Below, in pieces: positions 35,401 through 48,389 of a stretch of DNA of 64,000 bases; the stretch's first letter is position 1; each line of letters opens with the position of its first letter. The notes beneath the pieces were generated by a model, which saw only the letters and a list, made by a program, of their open reading frames with translations, ran no database searches and was not told the origin of the DNA. The translations under genes and the position numbers were made by a program. Source of the stretch: Hippophae tibetana (taxonomy: Eukaryota > Streptophyta > Magnoliopsida > Rosales > Elaeagnaceae); the NCBI GenBank assembly GCA_037013495.1, contig CM072811.1, forward strand, positions 12,281,190 through 12,345,189. The letters run 5' to 3'.

Positions 35401-36180
35401 CTTTGCTTTTGTAAATGTTCAACTAATTGTTCTACTTAAACTTCCACCTTTTTTATAGAAGCTTCCACAATAATGTTTGTTGAAAATATGAATTTTTCTA
35501 CTTTTACTAGCATATCTTCTCCTACACCCCAAGATCTCTTAATTGATTTATCTATCAATTGAAATGTTATTGAAATGGGTTTTTCCTGACCAAATCCCAA
35601 TCTTTGGAAGACCAACAATGGCATGCGTTTAATACTAGAAGACAAATCACAAAATTCTTTCTAAAAGTGGATGTTCCTATTTGTACAAGGAATTTTAAAA
35701 CTACCTTGATCTCTCAGTTTTGTTGGTAGTTTTCTATCAAGGATGGCACTACAACCTTCTATTAAGGTTATTGTTTCATCATCTCCAAGGCTTCTTTTCT
35801 TTGACAATATATCCTTCATGAATTTGGCATAAGACAAAATTTGTCCAAATGCCTCTACAAATGGTATGTTTATATGTAGCTTCTTATAGACTTCCAAAAT
35901 TTTTGAATACTACCTATCTGACCTTTTCTTTTGCAGTCTTTGAGGGAAAGGAATAGTGGGTTTATAAAGGTTTTTTTATGTGGCTGAATTATTATTTTTC
36001 AGTGATCTCTTTATCCACTAGTTCTTCCTCATCCTTTTTAATTTACTATTTATCCTCATCCTGTTCTATCTTATATTTCTACTCTAAAGTTTTACCACTC
36101 TTCATTCTAATGATTAACAATGGTCCTCATCTTCTCTTCGTGGGTTTACAATTGCATCACATGGAAGGTTATGATGCCAT
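35401..36180 (-). pseudogene. Chimeric module: foreign Athila protease joined to gag1 tail
   Basis: Reading from the primer site, one finds a gag-protease linker (35661-35897: LEVYKKLHINIPFVEAF-like, YAKFMKDILSKKR), then a protease with DLSSS in place of DLGAS at about 35640, then VGEDMLVKVEKFIF. At about 35466 the frame passes into EASIKKVEV and QLVEHLQK, the end of gag1 as in element A. The protease is of a different Athila type from the one in this element's own gag2-pol. No complete product is possible. Confidence 0.7.
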
Positions 36181-36188
36181 TGATGCCA

Positions 36189-36206
36189 TCCCCGGCAACG
36201 GCGCCA
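36189..36206 (-). promoter_or_regulatory. Primer-binding site of element B (tRNA-Asp type)
   Basis: Reverse strand TGGCGCCGTTGCCGGGGA, identical to element A, six bases inside the LTR end at 36213. Confidence 0.9.
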
Positions 36207-36212
36207 AAAACT

Positions 36213-37839
36213 TGATGAGCGAAAACCGGCATCACCGATTCTTGCCAATACTTTGGTTTTAATATTTATAAAACTCTCGCAAGTGCACGAATCATTTCGA
36301 AGAAAATGATAAGTATACACCCAAGGTCGATCTAAGGAAGGAATGTATGTGGTTTTTAATTTATTATTCAAACTTTTAAAAACGAAATTAAATCCTAAAC
36401 ATCCTGTCACGATATTTTGGGTTTTGTGTTTTTAATCTAAGAACATAAAAATAAACATAGATTCAATAAATATTTATGCAAATTTTATCATTTATAATGG
36501 CGGAGTATTTATGGATATAATAACTAAGTTAATTATGCTTGCTCATATTATCTAGGTTATTAAAGATATGAATTGATATTTATTGATTCTCCCTTTTTTG
36601 TATGAATACCACCTTTGGTGGGGTTAGACAGTTTAAACTTTATTCAAGGTGTCCAAATTAAACCTAAGAATTTAGTTATCCGAGTACTAACTTTCAAGTT
36701 TTAAAACCACTACTGAAAACATGTTGTCAATACATTTTCAGATAATAATTCTTATAAAAACTTTTGAAATAGAGCTTCACTCTAACTACCGGGCGATTGT
36801 ACCATCAAATAAAAGAGCACTACTCTAAATCAGACCAGATAATTAAACCTTAAAATCTAATTTTTAGGTTTAAGTTTGTAATGAAAAATAATATATTTCT
36901 CTCTAACATTCTTAATATAAAATCTTGAATAAAAACAAAATCAATTCATTTTAGAGATTTTTACCTATTTAATATTTCGCAAGCATAACAATGTTATTAT
37001 TACATCATGTTTATTAACAGCCAGTAGAGTTAAATTTAATCACAGACAAATTAAATATAACATGTAAGAATAAATCATAAAAAATAACTGTAAAGAAAAT
37101 AAAATCCTTACAGAACTTCGACGCTATTCTCGTTGCTGGAAAACCTCCAAGCGGAATTTTCACTCCCATTTATTGAATCAAAAAGCTAATAAATTACATA
37201 AACATAACTAGTTCTTCCCAAAAAGGGAAGAACTCTAAAACTAAGAGAAATTAACTAAGAAAAGCTAAAAACTAAGAAAAACTAAAAATCTAAGAAAAGA
37301 AAGAAAGAAAGAAGAGAGAAGTGTGTTTAGAAGTGAAGGGAATGTGGGTATTTATAGGTGAGAATGGAGAGAAAAAATGAGTAAAAAAATGTTAAAAAAA
37401 TGTAAAAACGCGTAATGGAATTGCTAAGGTCATTGATGACGTCATGGGGAGGCTGCACGTGAAAATGGGGCGAAACAGGCATTGGCGTGCGCGGATCTGG
37501 GCAAGGTGTGCGTGCGGCTGGGCGCTGGGGCGCGGCGGCGCGATTTCCTCTTTTTTGACATTATTGACCTTTTGACCCATTTTGTCCAATTTTTCCATAT
37601 TTGTTGACCTTTTCCCATTTATTTATTAATATATTTGTGATGTATTACTTCCAGTATTTCTCTTTGAGTCTTTAAGTTACGTTTTTAAGCCAAAATATCT
37701 AAAAAACAATAAAAATACCCATGATTCCGAAAAAAACAAATTTATATAAATATATGATAAAACATATAAATATATATATTTTTAATCAATTAATATGCAT
37801 AAAATCATGGTAATTTTAGTGCTTTTTGAGCACTCATCA
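36213..37839 (-). repeat. 5' LTR of element B
   Basis: 1627 bp with TGATGA/TCATCA ends. Compared with the LTR of A it lacks ~150 bp between two copies of CCACCTTTGGTGGGGTTAGA (near 36610), and its GC-rich U3 patch (37440-37545) is shorter. A TATA region (reverse strand CCTATAAATACCC, near 37348) and one TGACGTCA box (about 37429-37437) are visible. Right flank is element C gag. Confidence 0.9.
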
Positions 37840-39186
37840 GGTTACCTTGAGGCCTTTGACTTATAGCCTAAGCAAGTTTCCCCATTTGGTTCTCCAAATT
37901 TTGAATTGAAGCCTCTTGAGTTGACACATTGGCACTAAATGTTTGGATGAAGTCTTTCATCATCCCCATTAAAGCATTTGTATTGTCTTCATTGGGTCAC
38001 TTCTTTTCTTAGGCTTGTAATTATTGTTGTTCTTGAAAACTAGGTGATGTAAATGATTGATTACCACCCAGATTGTTGTTATTCCAAGAGAAATTTGGAT
38101 GTTGTCTCCAGCTTGGGTTATATGTGTTTGAATATGGATTATTGTTTCAATTCACATTACCTATATAGCATACGAATTCAGGATTATTTAGAAAACTATC
38201 AAACAAATGAGCTCATCCACGAAACACATACAACACTCCTAAATCTTGGACCTGGTTTATACTCACTGATAAGCTTTGAGCCTTCAAAAGATTAAACAAA
38301 GATGACATTTGAGCTATAAGTGTTGTGATATCATTTACCTCATGCACTCCGACTACTCTTTTTATGGCTATCATTTTATCCATTGGCTATTGATAATTAT
38401 TGCTAGCCATTTTCTCAAGTAAATCATAAGCTTGATTGTAAGATTTGGTTAGCAAAGTTCCATTAGTGGAGGCATTAACAATTGTTCTTTTTTAGCATTG
38501 AAACCATTGTAAAAAGTCTCCATTTGAATTCAGGAAGGAATACCATGATGAGAACATTTCCTTAGCAATTCCTTGAATCTTTCTCATGCTTCATATAAAT
38601 ATTCTCCTTCGTATTGTTGGTAAGAAGTAATATCATTCCTAAGCTTGTCATTCTTTGTTGGTAGGTAGTATTTCATCAAGAATTTCTCTGCCACCATTCC
38701 AAGTTGTAATGGAATCAGGTGGTAAAAAAGTTTAGCCAAACTTGAGCACTGTCTCATAAAGAATAAAGGAACAATCTAAGCCTAAATGCTCATCAGTCAC
38801 ACCATTAAACTTAAAAATGAATTTACAACTTCAATAAACAATCGGAGATGAAGATGAGAATCCTCTATTGGTAATCCATTGAATTGTCCAATTGTTTGTA
38901 GCATTCTAAAAATCACTAGCTTTAGTTCAAACTGATTAGCTTGAATATTTGGCCTTGTAATACTTTGATTCAGCCTTTCCAACGTAGGTATTGCATATTC
39001 ATTCATAGCTCTATCTCTGTCATCCATCAAAAGTAGTTGATTATTGAAGTTTAGCTGATTATTGTTTATTTCAAATGGATTAGTTATTTTTTCCTCTTGG
39101 GTGACAACTTGTTTTCTAACTAATCTCAAAATATGCTCAATTTCAAGATCTAAAGGTAATATATCCCCCTCACAAACTCTACTCAT
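37840..39186 (-). pseudogene. Element C gag (Athila type)
   Basis: Starts at 39186. 38797-39186 reads DRDRAMNEYAIPTLERLN and TIGQFNGLPIED.HLHLRLF, the classic Athila Gag start. Further antisense pieces carry NASTNGTLLTKSYNQAYDLLEKMASNNYQ (about 38400-38490) and the tail EASIQNLENQMGKLA (about 37860-37910). Stops are frequent. Gag is cut after its tail by the insertion of element B at 37839/37840, and pol is absent from the window. 39187-39428 is AT-rich leader. Confidence 0.85.
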
Positions 39187-39428
39187 ACAATAGACTCAAC
39201 TATGTTTCTACAATACTAAAGGAGATGTCTAAATAAAAATTGAAAATAAATAAATAACTAAATAATTAAATTAAAGTTAAAAAAATTAACTAATATAAAA
39301 AAATAAATAAGTCAGTAAAATAATATAAGTATGTTAAAATTAAAATTAAAGTAAATAAAAATACATTAAGAAAAATAACTAAAATAAAAAAATAATAAAA
39401 ACAATTTATTAATTTCTAATATTTATAA

Positions 39429-39446
39429 TCCCTAGCAACGATGCCA
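39429..39446 (-). promoter_or_regulatory. Primer-binding site of element C (degraded tRNA-Asp type)
   Basis: Reverse strand TGGCATCGTTGCTAGGGA. The three differences from the A/B primer site are C-to-T or G-to-A transitions, the pattern of decay of methylated cytosines. Confidence 0.8.
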
Positions 39447-39452
39447 AAAAAT

Positions 39453-40865
39453 TAATTGCCACACAAATTTTGTTTGCAATGAATATGCAAGTATATGTAT
39501 CACATGATAAAACTAAAAGAGATATATGAGAAAAATATGTAGGAATACTTAATCCCCCAATTTTCTAAACAAGTGAATCGCTAAAATCCCCCCAATATAA
39601 TTATCAATTAATTACATGATCAATTGAATCTAACCTAGCATGTATTCATCTCTCAAATAAACTACACACCATATAGTAATTAATTTAATCACATTCTAAT
39701 GCCAATTAAATTACATACTGCTCATTAAGTTCATCCATTATGGATCACACACATAAGAATCATACATCTCTGTCTAGAAACTATGCATGTTATTTAATCA
39801 AGACAAACAATTAAATAATTCTCTCAAATCTATTTAATTGCCTCTATAGATAAATTATTGGCCAAAAACATTATTATCATAAAAATAAGATTAAATAATA
39901 TAATTAAATTAAATTTATAATTGGGGTAAAATATTAGATCATCACATGGTAAAAATTGGGTTCATAAGATCCCGAGATTAATAAATTAACAACACATAAT
40001 TGTGTTCATAAAGCTCACATTTTTCATAAATAAAGAGATAAAAATTGATAAAGAAAAGAGTAGAAGAAGAAATACAATCAATTTTTTGAATTGTAGTGCT
40101 ACTCTCCTATTGAATCTGCACCAAAATTGTATCCCCTCTTGAATCTCCATCAAAATTGTATGCACTCTTGCATTTTTCTATATTTTTCTCTCCTTTTAGC
40201 TCCAAAAATGACCAGAATTATGCTAATAGTAGCCCCTTAGGGTATATGAGGTGATTAAGAGCTTAAATATAGCTCACGTGTGATTTGGACCATGAGATCA
40301 GCTTGAGATCAAGGGTTGAAAGAAAAACAAGAAAAATCAATTATGCCAACCAATCATAGCGTGGCACGTGGCACACAAAATTCACTAGGAGAATCAGAGC
40401 ATGTGACATGTGCCAAGGTAGACCTGTCTATGTCAATGCATGTTAAGTTAGCACTACACGATGTGGTGTGATTCGTTGTACCGGGTGGTGTGGGGCATAG
40501 ATTGAACGTGGGGAACATTTGCATGACAACACGTGACAATGTTGTTTAACCAATCTCTGAACTCATATTGAATTTCGTGCTGACATGTGGTAGGCCGCAT
40601 GGCTTGTCCAGTTAGCTCATCTACTTGCGTGGTAGGCCACGTGGAAACTCCTGATTAGCCTTGTGTTAAAAATTCATAAAAAATACATAAAAACTCTAAA
40701 AAAATCCCAAAAAATCTCAAAAAATTCCAAAAATTATATTTTCATCCATTTTCACTAAAAAGTTTTTATTTTAATATTTTAACCCAAAAATACTATTTAT
40801 TGAATAAAACAAGTAAATATTAAGTAAAAAATTACGATAATGATTCTACTTTCATAGAGTCATCA
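39453..40865 (-). repeat. 5' LTR of element C
   Basis: 1413 bp, starting TGATGACTCTATGAAAGTAG on its own strand. The solo LTR at 45673-46996 is a second member of this family on the opposite strand. CACGTG sites lie at 40365, 40530 and 40638. Confidence 0.85.
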
Positions 40866-43320
40866 TATTCCATTTTAAATAGATAACATCTCACCTTTTT
40901 TACTGGGTTCTACTTTCAAGTACCTAGTATTTTTTATGTTCATCCTTTGTCTATCTCTTGTTACTATCTGTTCTTGTTTTGCCTCATTTTTTTATCATTT
41001 GAGGCACTTTCCCCTTCTTCTTGGTCTTTGTTCTACCTTAATACCTTTCTTTCCATCTCACTTGGTAGTTATTGTTTTTGTGTTTCGTGAGATTGATGGG
41101 TTTTCTTTTGTTAAACTATTGTTTGTAAAATCTATTTTAGAGGGACCATGTTGATATATGTTTGGCATGCATTTGACCTAAATTGAAGTGTGGATGTTTT
41201 GACATGCATATTCCTTAAGAGCATGTATGGACAAATTTTTCCTTTTCATTTGATTAAAAATACATCTTTGCTTTGCATAACGCATATCTTTGTGAATTTG
41301 TATGATTATTTTGAGAAGCTTTAACGGTTTTCTCACCTTGATGAATTGTATATCTCTAACAAGATTTAGAATCCACTTTTAGTGTCTCTAGAGGAAAAAT
41401 TCTAGGTGTCGCTTGGATAGAAAAAATATTTAGGCCATACTTGAATCGTTTGATCCTTCTTGCCATCAATGTTTTATTCTTCTCAGTGTCCCTTCTTTGA
41501 GCCATTATGTTATCTCTTCATTTATTTGCACCTAAATATTGGCTTAGCCAAAATATTTATTACGACTTACCTTATCCACCCTTTGATTAAGAATCTTTGT
41601 ATGTTCTTTGGATTGTATGTATTACCCTCTTAGTTTTAATCAACAAAAAAAATGAGAAGGAAGGTTAATATGGAATTATATAAAAAATGGGGAAGATGGA
41701 GAAAATGAAAAGGAAACTAGAAAGATGATAAGTATGTTAAAGAAGTGTTGCATAAATATATGAATTTTGTGTACTATTCTTACAATTTCATTGGTTAAAG
41801 TTTGAGAACTAAAGAGAAAAGAACCCATGTTTCTGGGAACTTATCTATTTTATTGGGTCAAAAAAGGTGTGCTTAAGCCTAAATGTCCTCTCTTCCCTAC
41901 CTATACCTTAGGCTAACATTAAAAAATTTGAAAGACCTATTGATTTCTTCTAGGCTGGCACATACATTAGTGGAGAGAGTGACTAATTGTGGACTTAAGC
42001 CTACATTTCAATTTGCTTGGTTCACATAAGCATGTCTTGATGGCATATAGAGTAAAAATAATTTGCATATCACAAATTGTGCATGGCATCAAGACATGCT
42101 TTTATACACGTATATGAATACTCTTTAAGGACTCTCTAATTCATTGAACTTGATTAGTTTTCTTTGGTCATTCTATATTTCTTTTGTATACTTTGCATAG
42201 ATGCTTCTGTATTGGGAGAGTTTTTGAAAATAGAATGCATAATATGTTGATTTCATAAAATGCATATTTTTAGAGGGAGATGTATGTGTCTTATATATGC
42301 TATCAAGAGAATTTTTGTGTGTGTTTTACTTCATATTACTTGTCTCGTTTATAAGTCATTATTGATGTCTTGTTCATATTATACTTCCTTCTTTTTGACA
42401 TCACTTTATATGAACCATGCATAAATAGGTATCTTAGTATGACTTGTTGTATACATATCTTGCAATCCCTTGCTTCACATGTTATCCTTTGCATCAACCT
42501 AGTTTTCTGTTATAGTGAGTTATTGCATGCTTCTCCCATATCGTTCATTGCCTAGTAGTTGTTGCTAGAATTCAAGACATATGTTTTGGTAAACTGAGAT
42601 GCCTTCTATCTACTCTTCTATGGAGTTTTCTATGCATTTAGTTTGTTGATTTTTGTATGCTTTTACTTTTTTTTTATCTTGGTGTTATCCTTTGTCCTTT
42701 TCATATGACTACATATGATGCTTCTTACAGTGTTTTCTTGAATCCTATCTGCAATGTTATATGAGTGTTAAGATTATATCATATTTTTATGTCTTATTTT
42801 TCTTATATAGGGGTGTACCTTTGACTTTCAATGTAAAAAAAGGGAGACATTTCTATGCATAACTATATGTTTGTTGCCATGTTGTGTGTTGCATGGGCTA
42901 TGAGTGTATGATTGCACTACATATTATTGTATAACTTGCAAGCATTGAAGGGAGTATTTCATGAAGTCAGGGGGTTGATCATGTTTACTTGTGTTTGATC
43001 CTATCGTTGTGTACCTGTGTAGGAGTAACACGATAGCATGTGGTTTGACTACATATTATTTCTACATTATACGTTTACAGGATATGTGTTCGTTTCGAGT
43101 GGAGACTTTGTGCTTCAAATGTGCTGTGTATAGATTGGATAAGTTGATTCATGAAGTTGGATGGAGCACTCAAAATGGATGCAGTTGGTGTAGATGTGAC
43201 TTTTGGGTTTTAGTGTTTTTCATTGTGTTGTTCATAGAAACAAATAACTGTAGGATATCTTCTTGATCATCTCATGTTTGACAAGTTTTGGAACCTAGTT
43301 TTGCTTTGTTTTGATAGGAA
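40866..43320. other. AT-rich stretch, probably decayed copia element, no gene
   Basis: Only short open frames, none with a recognisable motif. 'aaaaaaagggagaca' at 42835 and the PPT-like block at 43325 suggest the plus-strand 3' part of a Ty1/copia element. I could not identify integrase or RT. Confidence 0.4.
42028..42101. repeat. 15-bp perfect inverted repeat (hairpin)
   Basis: AAGCATGTCTTGATG at 42028-42042 and its exact complement CATCAAGACATGCTT at 42087-42101, separated by 44 bases. A few more pairs may form towards the loop. Confidence 0.75.
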
Positions 43321-43336
43321 AGCTAAAGTGGGAGAA

Positions 43337-44142
43337 TGTAAGTCATATTATACTTTGTGTCTTTGTGTTGGCTTCTTGTGTACAAAATATGGTGTCTATT
43401 ATTTCACTTACTGTATTTTTCTTCCTATGTAAAGTTGGTTACTACGGATCACTATTTCACACATGCACATAGTTTGGTACACTTTGTATGTAAGAATTTT
43501 TACACATAACACGAGGTTGGTTTTCATAATCTGCATTTTTATTTCTTTTTATGTGAGTATTTATGGATATTACTCGAAAATTTTGGAGCAAAAGAATGTG
43601 GATTTTTGGCACCTTGTCAATAAGCTCATCATGGAGCTCGCCAATACCCTTACCAACACCCTTGGCAATGTAGTTGGTTATATGTAAATCTAGTTTCTAT
43701 AAATACCAACCTCATTTCTTATGTTTTGTACCCACTACTTTAAGAGCCAAAATTCTACCAAAATTCAGATTAAGATTTATATCTATTTTTGAAAGTATTT
43801 TGGGGAGCTTACATTTAAGAGTGGGTCATTTTGTGGTTAGTTATCAAATCGTTCTTTGTGTGAATACGTGGTTTGACTATGTAAAATTAGCTAGTAAAGA
43901 GTAGCCGTAAGCAATTTGAATGAATGTCCTAGCTGATAAAGATAACAATAGTTTTACTATCTATCAGATTTGTAACTTATTTATTGTTTGTGAATTATTT
44001 TTTGTTGAGTGGTTTCCATAAGTAACTTAAGGATGTTACCATATAGTTACAATTTCTTTGTGAGCTTATCTCATTATATCGCTTGTTGTGCATGATCATT
44101 TATTGTGTTGGTACAATCAGAATTTAAGGTGTGTATGTTACA
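43337..44142 (+). repeat. Probable Ty1/copia 3' LTR
   Basis: Begins TGTAAGTC directly after a PPT-like AAAGTGGGAGAA (43325-43336), and a matching end ...GTTACA falls at 44142 (TGTAA/TTACA). A TATA box CTATAAATACC lies at about 43696. 806 bp. No second LTR or coding evidence confirms it. Confidence 0.5.
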
Positions 44143-44459
44143 ACATATTTATCTTAAACTCTAATTAGAAAGCATTTATTATTTCATTCATCATGCTTGA
44201 TTTATAATATATAATGTTAAAGGTTATTTACTTATTGGATATTTTATTACTTGTGTTTCTACTGCATTTTATATTGGTGCTAGTTAGGGTTAATTCGTTA
44301 AGGGTTTTGCATCTTCTTATACTAGTAGTGTACATGGTCACAGACTCTTTCAATTTACTTATGTAAAGCTTACATTTGTTCCAAACCATTGAAAAAAGGG
44401 TCTAAAAGAAAATTGAGGTTCCAGTTGTTCAGAAGGATGTGGGTTGTGGAAATAATGTG

Positions 44460-44955
44460 TGTTGTGTCACGAGTGAAATGGATTGTGGCCAAAGAATGCA
44501 CAGTCTATCTCATGCCATAGCGTGAACATAATGTGTGCCACGACACTCGACCATCTGTTCTACTTTTTCCTCTCTTTTGCAATGTTTTCTAAACCTATAT
44601 AAAAGACCTCTTCTTCATTGTAAAAATCATTCCTTTCATCCCACAACTTCTCCTTAAGCAGATTTCTTAGTTTCTTTCAAGTTTTTCTTTTCTTTTAGTA
44701 GTTTCAAATGTATTTTCTCATTTGAGAGTTAAAAAAATATAGTTTATATGGTTGCTTTAGCTTCAATTCAATAAATAGTGTTGAGATTCTGTAAGCATAC
44801 AATTGAGGTATAATTTAAATGCATTCTTTTTAGATTATCTTTATTTACATGCTTTGTTTAATTTATTGATTATTTATTAAAACATGCATGGTTGGCTGTA
44901 AATGATATATGATATTAGTAATGTTTATATTCTTCTTGAAATTTTATAAGATATG
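44460..44955 (+). repeat. LTR E-like fragment on the plus strand
   Basis: Reverse-complement match to 10620-11200: 'gtgccacgacac' words, a TATA box (CTATATAAAAG near 44597), 'ctcatttgagagtt', 'ttcaattcaataaat' and 'tgatattagtaatgtt'. Both ends are truncated. Confidence 0.6.
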
Positions 44956-45672
44956 GACCAAATTAACCTAGATGGGTGAATAGGTTATTTTTACTTTTTA
45001 TCAATTTATAATTTAATAACCTAAACAAAGTTTCCATGCATGTAATCGTGTGTAAGAATAAAGTACGTAAATAACTAAATGACATATGATGTTCAAGTTC
45101 AAGTTCATGTATGTCACCTAACTTTTTACTATGAAAAAAAAATGTTCAAGTAAAAACTCAGTCTTATGCTACCCTCTCTGGATTATTGCCCCAATATACC
45201 TAGCTTATGAGCCACTACTTTTTTCACAGTTTCCAATATTAGCTTGAGCATTTTCCAAATCGATGTTCCAATAAGCTCCACGCTAATCAAATACATTCAC
45301 GAATCAACTGCAAAAGGGTTAGCACAAAAAAACCACAAGTGCCCATGTGTGTTCTTGAATGGATTTAATAATTAATAATCCTAACTAAATGATTTAAAAC
45401 ATATGTCACTTAAATCAAATCAACTAGCAAATCCTAAAGCAAAAAGAAGCATAAGTTCAATAAAAATAGCTTCTTTAAAGATTAAGAATCAAATTAAATA
45501 ATTGTGATATAACAAACACAAATTATTTGATCTAATAATTCAAAACAAAAATTAAGAAGAAGTTCTAAGAACATATGATCAAAATATCATAAACTAATTA
45601 GGTTTATTAATCAATTTAACATAACCACCAATAGTTGATAGATTAACTAAATAAAGAAACCTAAAGATATAT
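44956..45672 (-). other. Possible copia LTR remnant, no gene
   Basis: The reverse complement of 'ctagatgggtgaataggttat' (44970) resembles a block found near the LTR/gag border of Sireviruses. The rest is AT-rich, with no coding sequence. Weak assignment. Confidence 0.3.
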
Positions 45673-46996
45673 TGATGACTCTATGAAAGTAGAGTCATTA
45701 GCACACTTTTTAACTTAATATTTACTTGTTTTATTCAATAAATAATATTTTTGAGGTCAAAAATATTAAAATACAAACCTTTTAGTGAAAAGGGGTGAAA
45801 ATATAATTTTTGAAAATTTTTGGGATTTTTTATGCATTTTTAACGCAGGACCAATCAAGAGCTACCACGTGGCTACCATGCAAGTAGTGAAGCTGAAAGG
45901 ACAAGCCATAAGGATGCCATGCATCACTCTCTGATTCATCCAGTGAATTCCTTATGCCACGTGTTGCGCTATGATTTGACTGGCGATGTTAGTTTTGCTT
46001 GTTTTGATCGTAGCCCTTGATTTGAAGCTGATCTGACGATCCAAATCACACTTGAGCAATATTTAAGCCACTAATCACTCCATAAACCCTAAGTGGCCAT
46101 AATTATCATAATTTTGGTCAGTGTTTAGAGCTAAAAATAGAGAAAAATATAGAAATATTCAAGAGAGGACACAATTTTGGTAGAGATTCAAGAGGAGATT
46201 ATCACTAGAATTCAAAAGATTGATTGTGTTTCTTCTTCTAATCTTTTCTTTTTCAACTCACTATGTCTTTCTTTATGAAAAATATGAGCTTTATGAACAC
46301 AATTATGTGTAGTTAATTTATTAATCTAGGGATCTTATGAACCCAATTTTCACCATGTGATGATCTAATATTTTACCCTAATTAAAAATTAAATTAAATT
46401 ATATTATTTAATCTTATTTTTATGCTATTAATTGTTTGGACAACAATTTATCTATAGAGGATTTTAAATAGATTTGAGAGAATTATTTAATTGTTTTCTT
46501 GATTAAATAACATACATAATTTCTAGACAGAGATGTATGATTTCTTATGTATGTGATCCATAATTAATGAACTTAATGAGTAGTATGCAATTTAATTGGC
46601 ATGAGAGTGTGACTAAATTAATTATTATATGGTGAGGAATACATGCTAGGTTAGATTCAATTTATCATGTAATTAATTGATAACTATATTGAGATATTTT
46701 AGCGATTCACATGCTTAGAAAATTTGGGGATTAAGTATTCTTAGATATTTTCTCATATATCTTCTTAGTTACCAAATTTGATTTAATTAATTATTGATAT
46801 TTACTTTTAGTTATTTTAATTTTTCTTCCTTAAAATATAAAAACACAATAAAAATTGATTTTTATTTTTTTTTAATTTGAAAAATTAGTTTCTAATAAAA
46901 TAATTTTCGTGAGAACGATATTTTTTTATCATTATATTACTTGTTTTGATTTGTATACTTGCGTATTCATTGCACACATTTCGTGTGTGGCGATCA
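45673..46996 (+). mobile_element. Solo LTR of the element C family
   Basis: 1324 bp from TGATGACTCTATGAAAGTAG to GGCGATCA, flanked by a perfect duplication TATAT (45668-45672 and 46997-47001). No internal sequence on either side, so it is the product of LTR-LTR recombination. CACGTG sites lie at 45866 and 45958. Confidence 0.9.
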
Positions 46997-47660
46997 TATA
47001 TGATCTTATATTTGAAAAAAAAAAGATAGATCAAGTAGAAAAGAACAATTCTCTTGTGTGGTTGAATGAAACAATGAGCAATGAGTTTTATTTATTGGAA
47101 AAATTAAAAATCTTTATTGTATGTAATTAATAAATATCTTTTCTATTACAAATAGGATTAGTAATACTCACTAATTAAGAATACTCCTATATAATTGATA
47201 AATATATTTTCTATTACAAATAGGATTAGTAAAACTCACTCATTAAGAAGAGTCTTATTTAAAGAGTTTTTTTTTAAAGTAGACTCATTAATCATGAAGA
47301 CTTCTATTTAAAAAGGAGTTCTTTTAAAGTATACTTTATACTATATTTTATGCTAAGATTTAAGTTATATCTTATTTAATATTTTAGCATATATCTTATT
47401 TTATATTTTATCATAAATATTTTTTACAACAAAAATAATTTCAGATTTATGAATATGTGTTATTAAATATATGAGTGTAATCGTATGTGTTATAGTTATA
47501 ACAGATAAACATGAAGTACAACTATCTAAAATTCGGACACTTTTTCGACTTTATTTGATAGACTTGATAATGAGTTTAAAAATAAGTTTACATGGAAAAA
47601 CCTTTGACCCACTACATAACACTTATAAAAATAAGTTAAAAAATAAAATGAAGTCCTAGA
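46997..47660. other. AT-rich stretch without a gene; local duplication
   Basis: 47124-47188 and 47196-47260 are a tandem duplication of about 72 bp containing TTCTATTACAAATAGGATTA. No recognisable coding sequence. Confidence 0.6.
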
Positions 47661-48389
47661 CTCCATGGTGGAATTATCCTATGGTCCAGTGAATCCATCT
47701 TCGCTGCAACTTTACAAGTTTGTAAGTAACGGAAATGACATACACAAGGCATACAACAATTTTTCTTGAAAACCTCCTTGTACATTAGTTCAATTTACAT
47801 ATCAATAAGTAAAGTGTAAAGAATAATCATGTAGTATGCATTCATACCAGTTAAACTTAATAGAAGCTTAACTAAATATGTTCTCCCCCTATATGCATAA
47901 CAAAATGAACATGGAAGTGAAACACACTATTCTCTCCCCCTTTTTAACATACGAAAAGGACAAATCATTGGACAAAACATTAGACAAAGAAATGAAGGTA
48001 AAATTTCCTTAAAGATGGATCAAAGTAAAAGAAGATTAATGCAAAAGTGCAATGTGGTTTAAACTCCCCCTAAGTTCTATGACTCACTAACTTAAAACCA
48101 ATTAAAAAGGGAATAAATAAAAGAAAATGTAAATGAATAAAAATTTGAATTTTTTATTATATTTTCATAAATAGAAACACAAGGTATTAAATTCATTTAA
48201 TCGCAAACAAGCACACAACCATTGAGAACTCATCATTTTTTAACTCAAATTTTAATTTTTTTAATATAAATAAGCAAGTAGAGTAGAAGAGGCACACAAG
48301 CTCACTTCGCACATATAATGACATATTGATATTTATTTAAAAGCAATGCATATGTTTAAACTCCACAATTATATCAATGAATTCATTTA
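47661..48389 (-). other. Possible copia internal/3' remnant, no intact gene
   Basis: Blocks 'ctctccccctttttaacata' (47933) and 'actccccctaagttct' (48064) read on the reverse strand as the purine-rich GGGGGAGA motifs common in the 3' part of Ty1/copia elements. No RT or integrase motif is visible. Confidence 0.35.

Larger units (their letters stand above)
29128..37839 (-). mobile_element. Athila-like Ty3/gypsy element B, lacking its 3' LTR
   Basis: Minus-strand element with 5' LTR (36213-37839), primer site (36189-36206), a chimeric 5' module, gag2, protease, RT, RNase H, integrase and a 3' noncoding region that ends at 29128 without an LTR. It is a close relative of element A, but carries many stops and frameshifts. 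It sits in the gag of element C. Confidence 0.9.

Noticed and set aside
40866..43320. Short open frames (40936-41154, 42370-42555, 42991-43266) as host genes
   Set aside because: No motif, no splice-site-flanked exon series and no family resemblance; likely chance frames in decayed repeat DNA.
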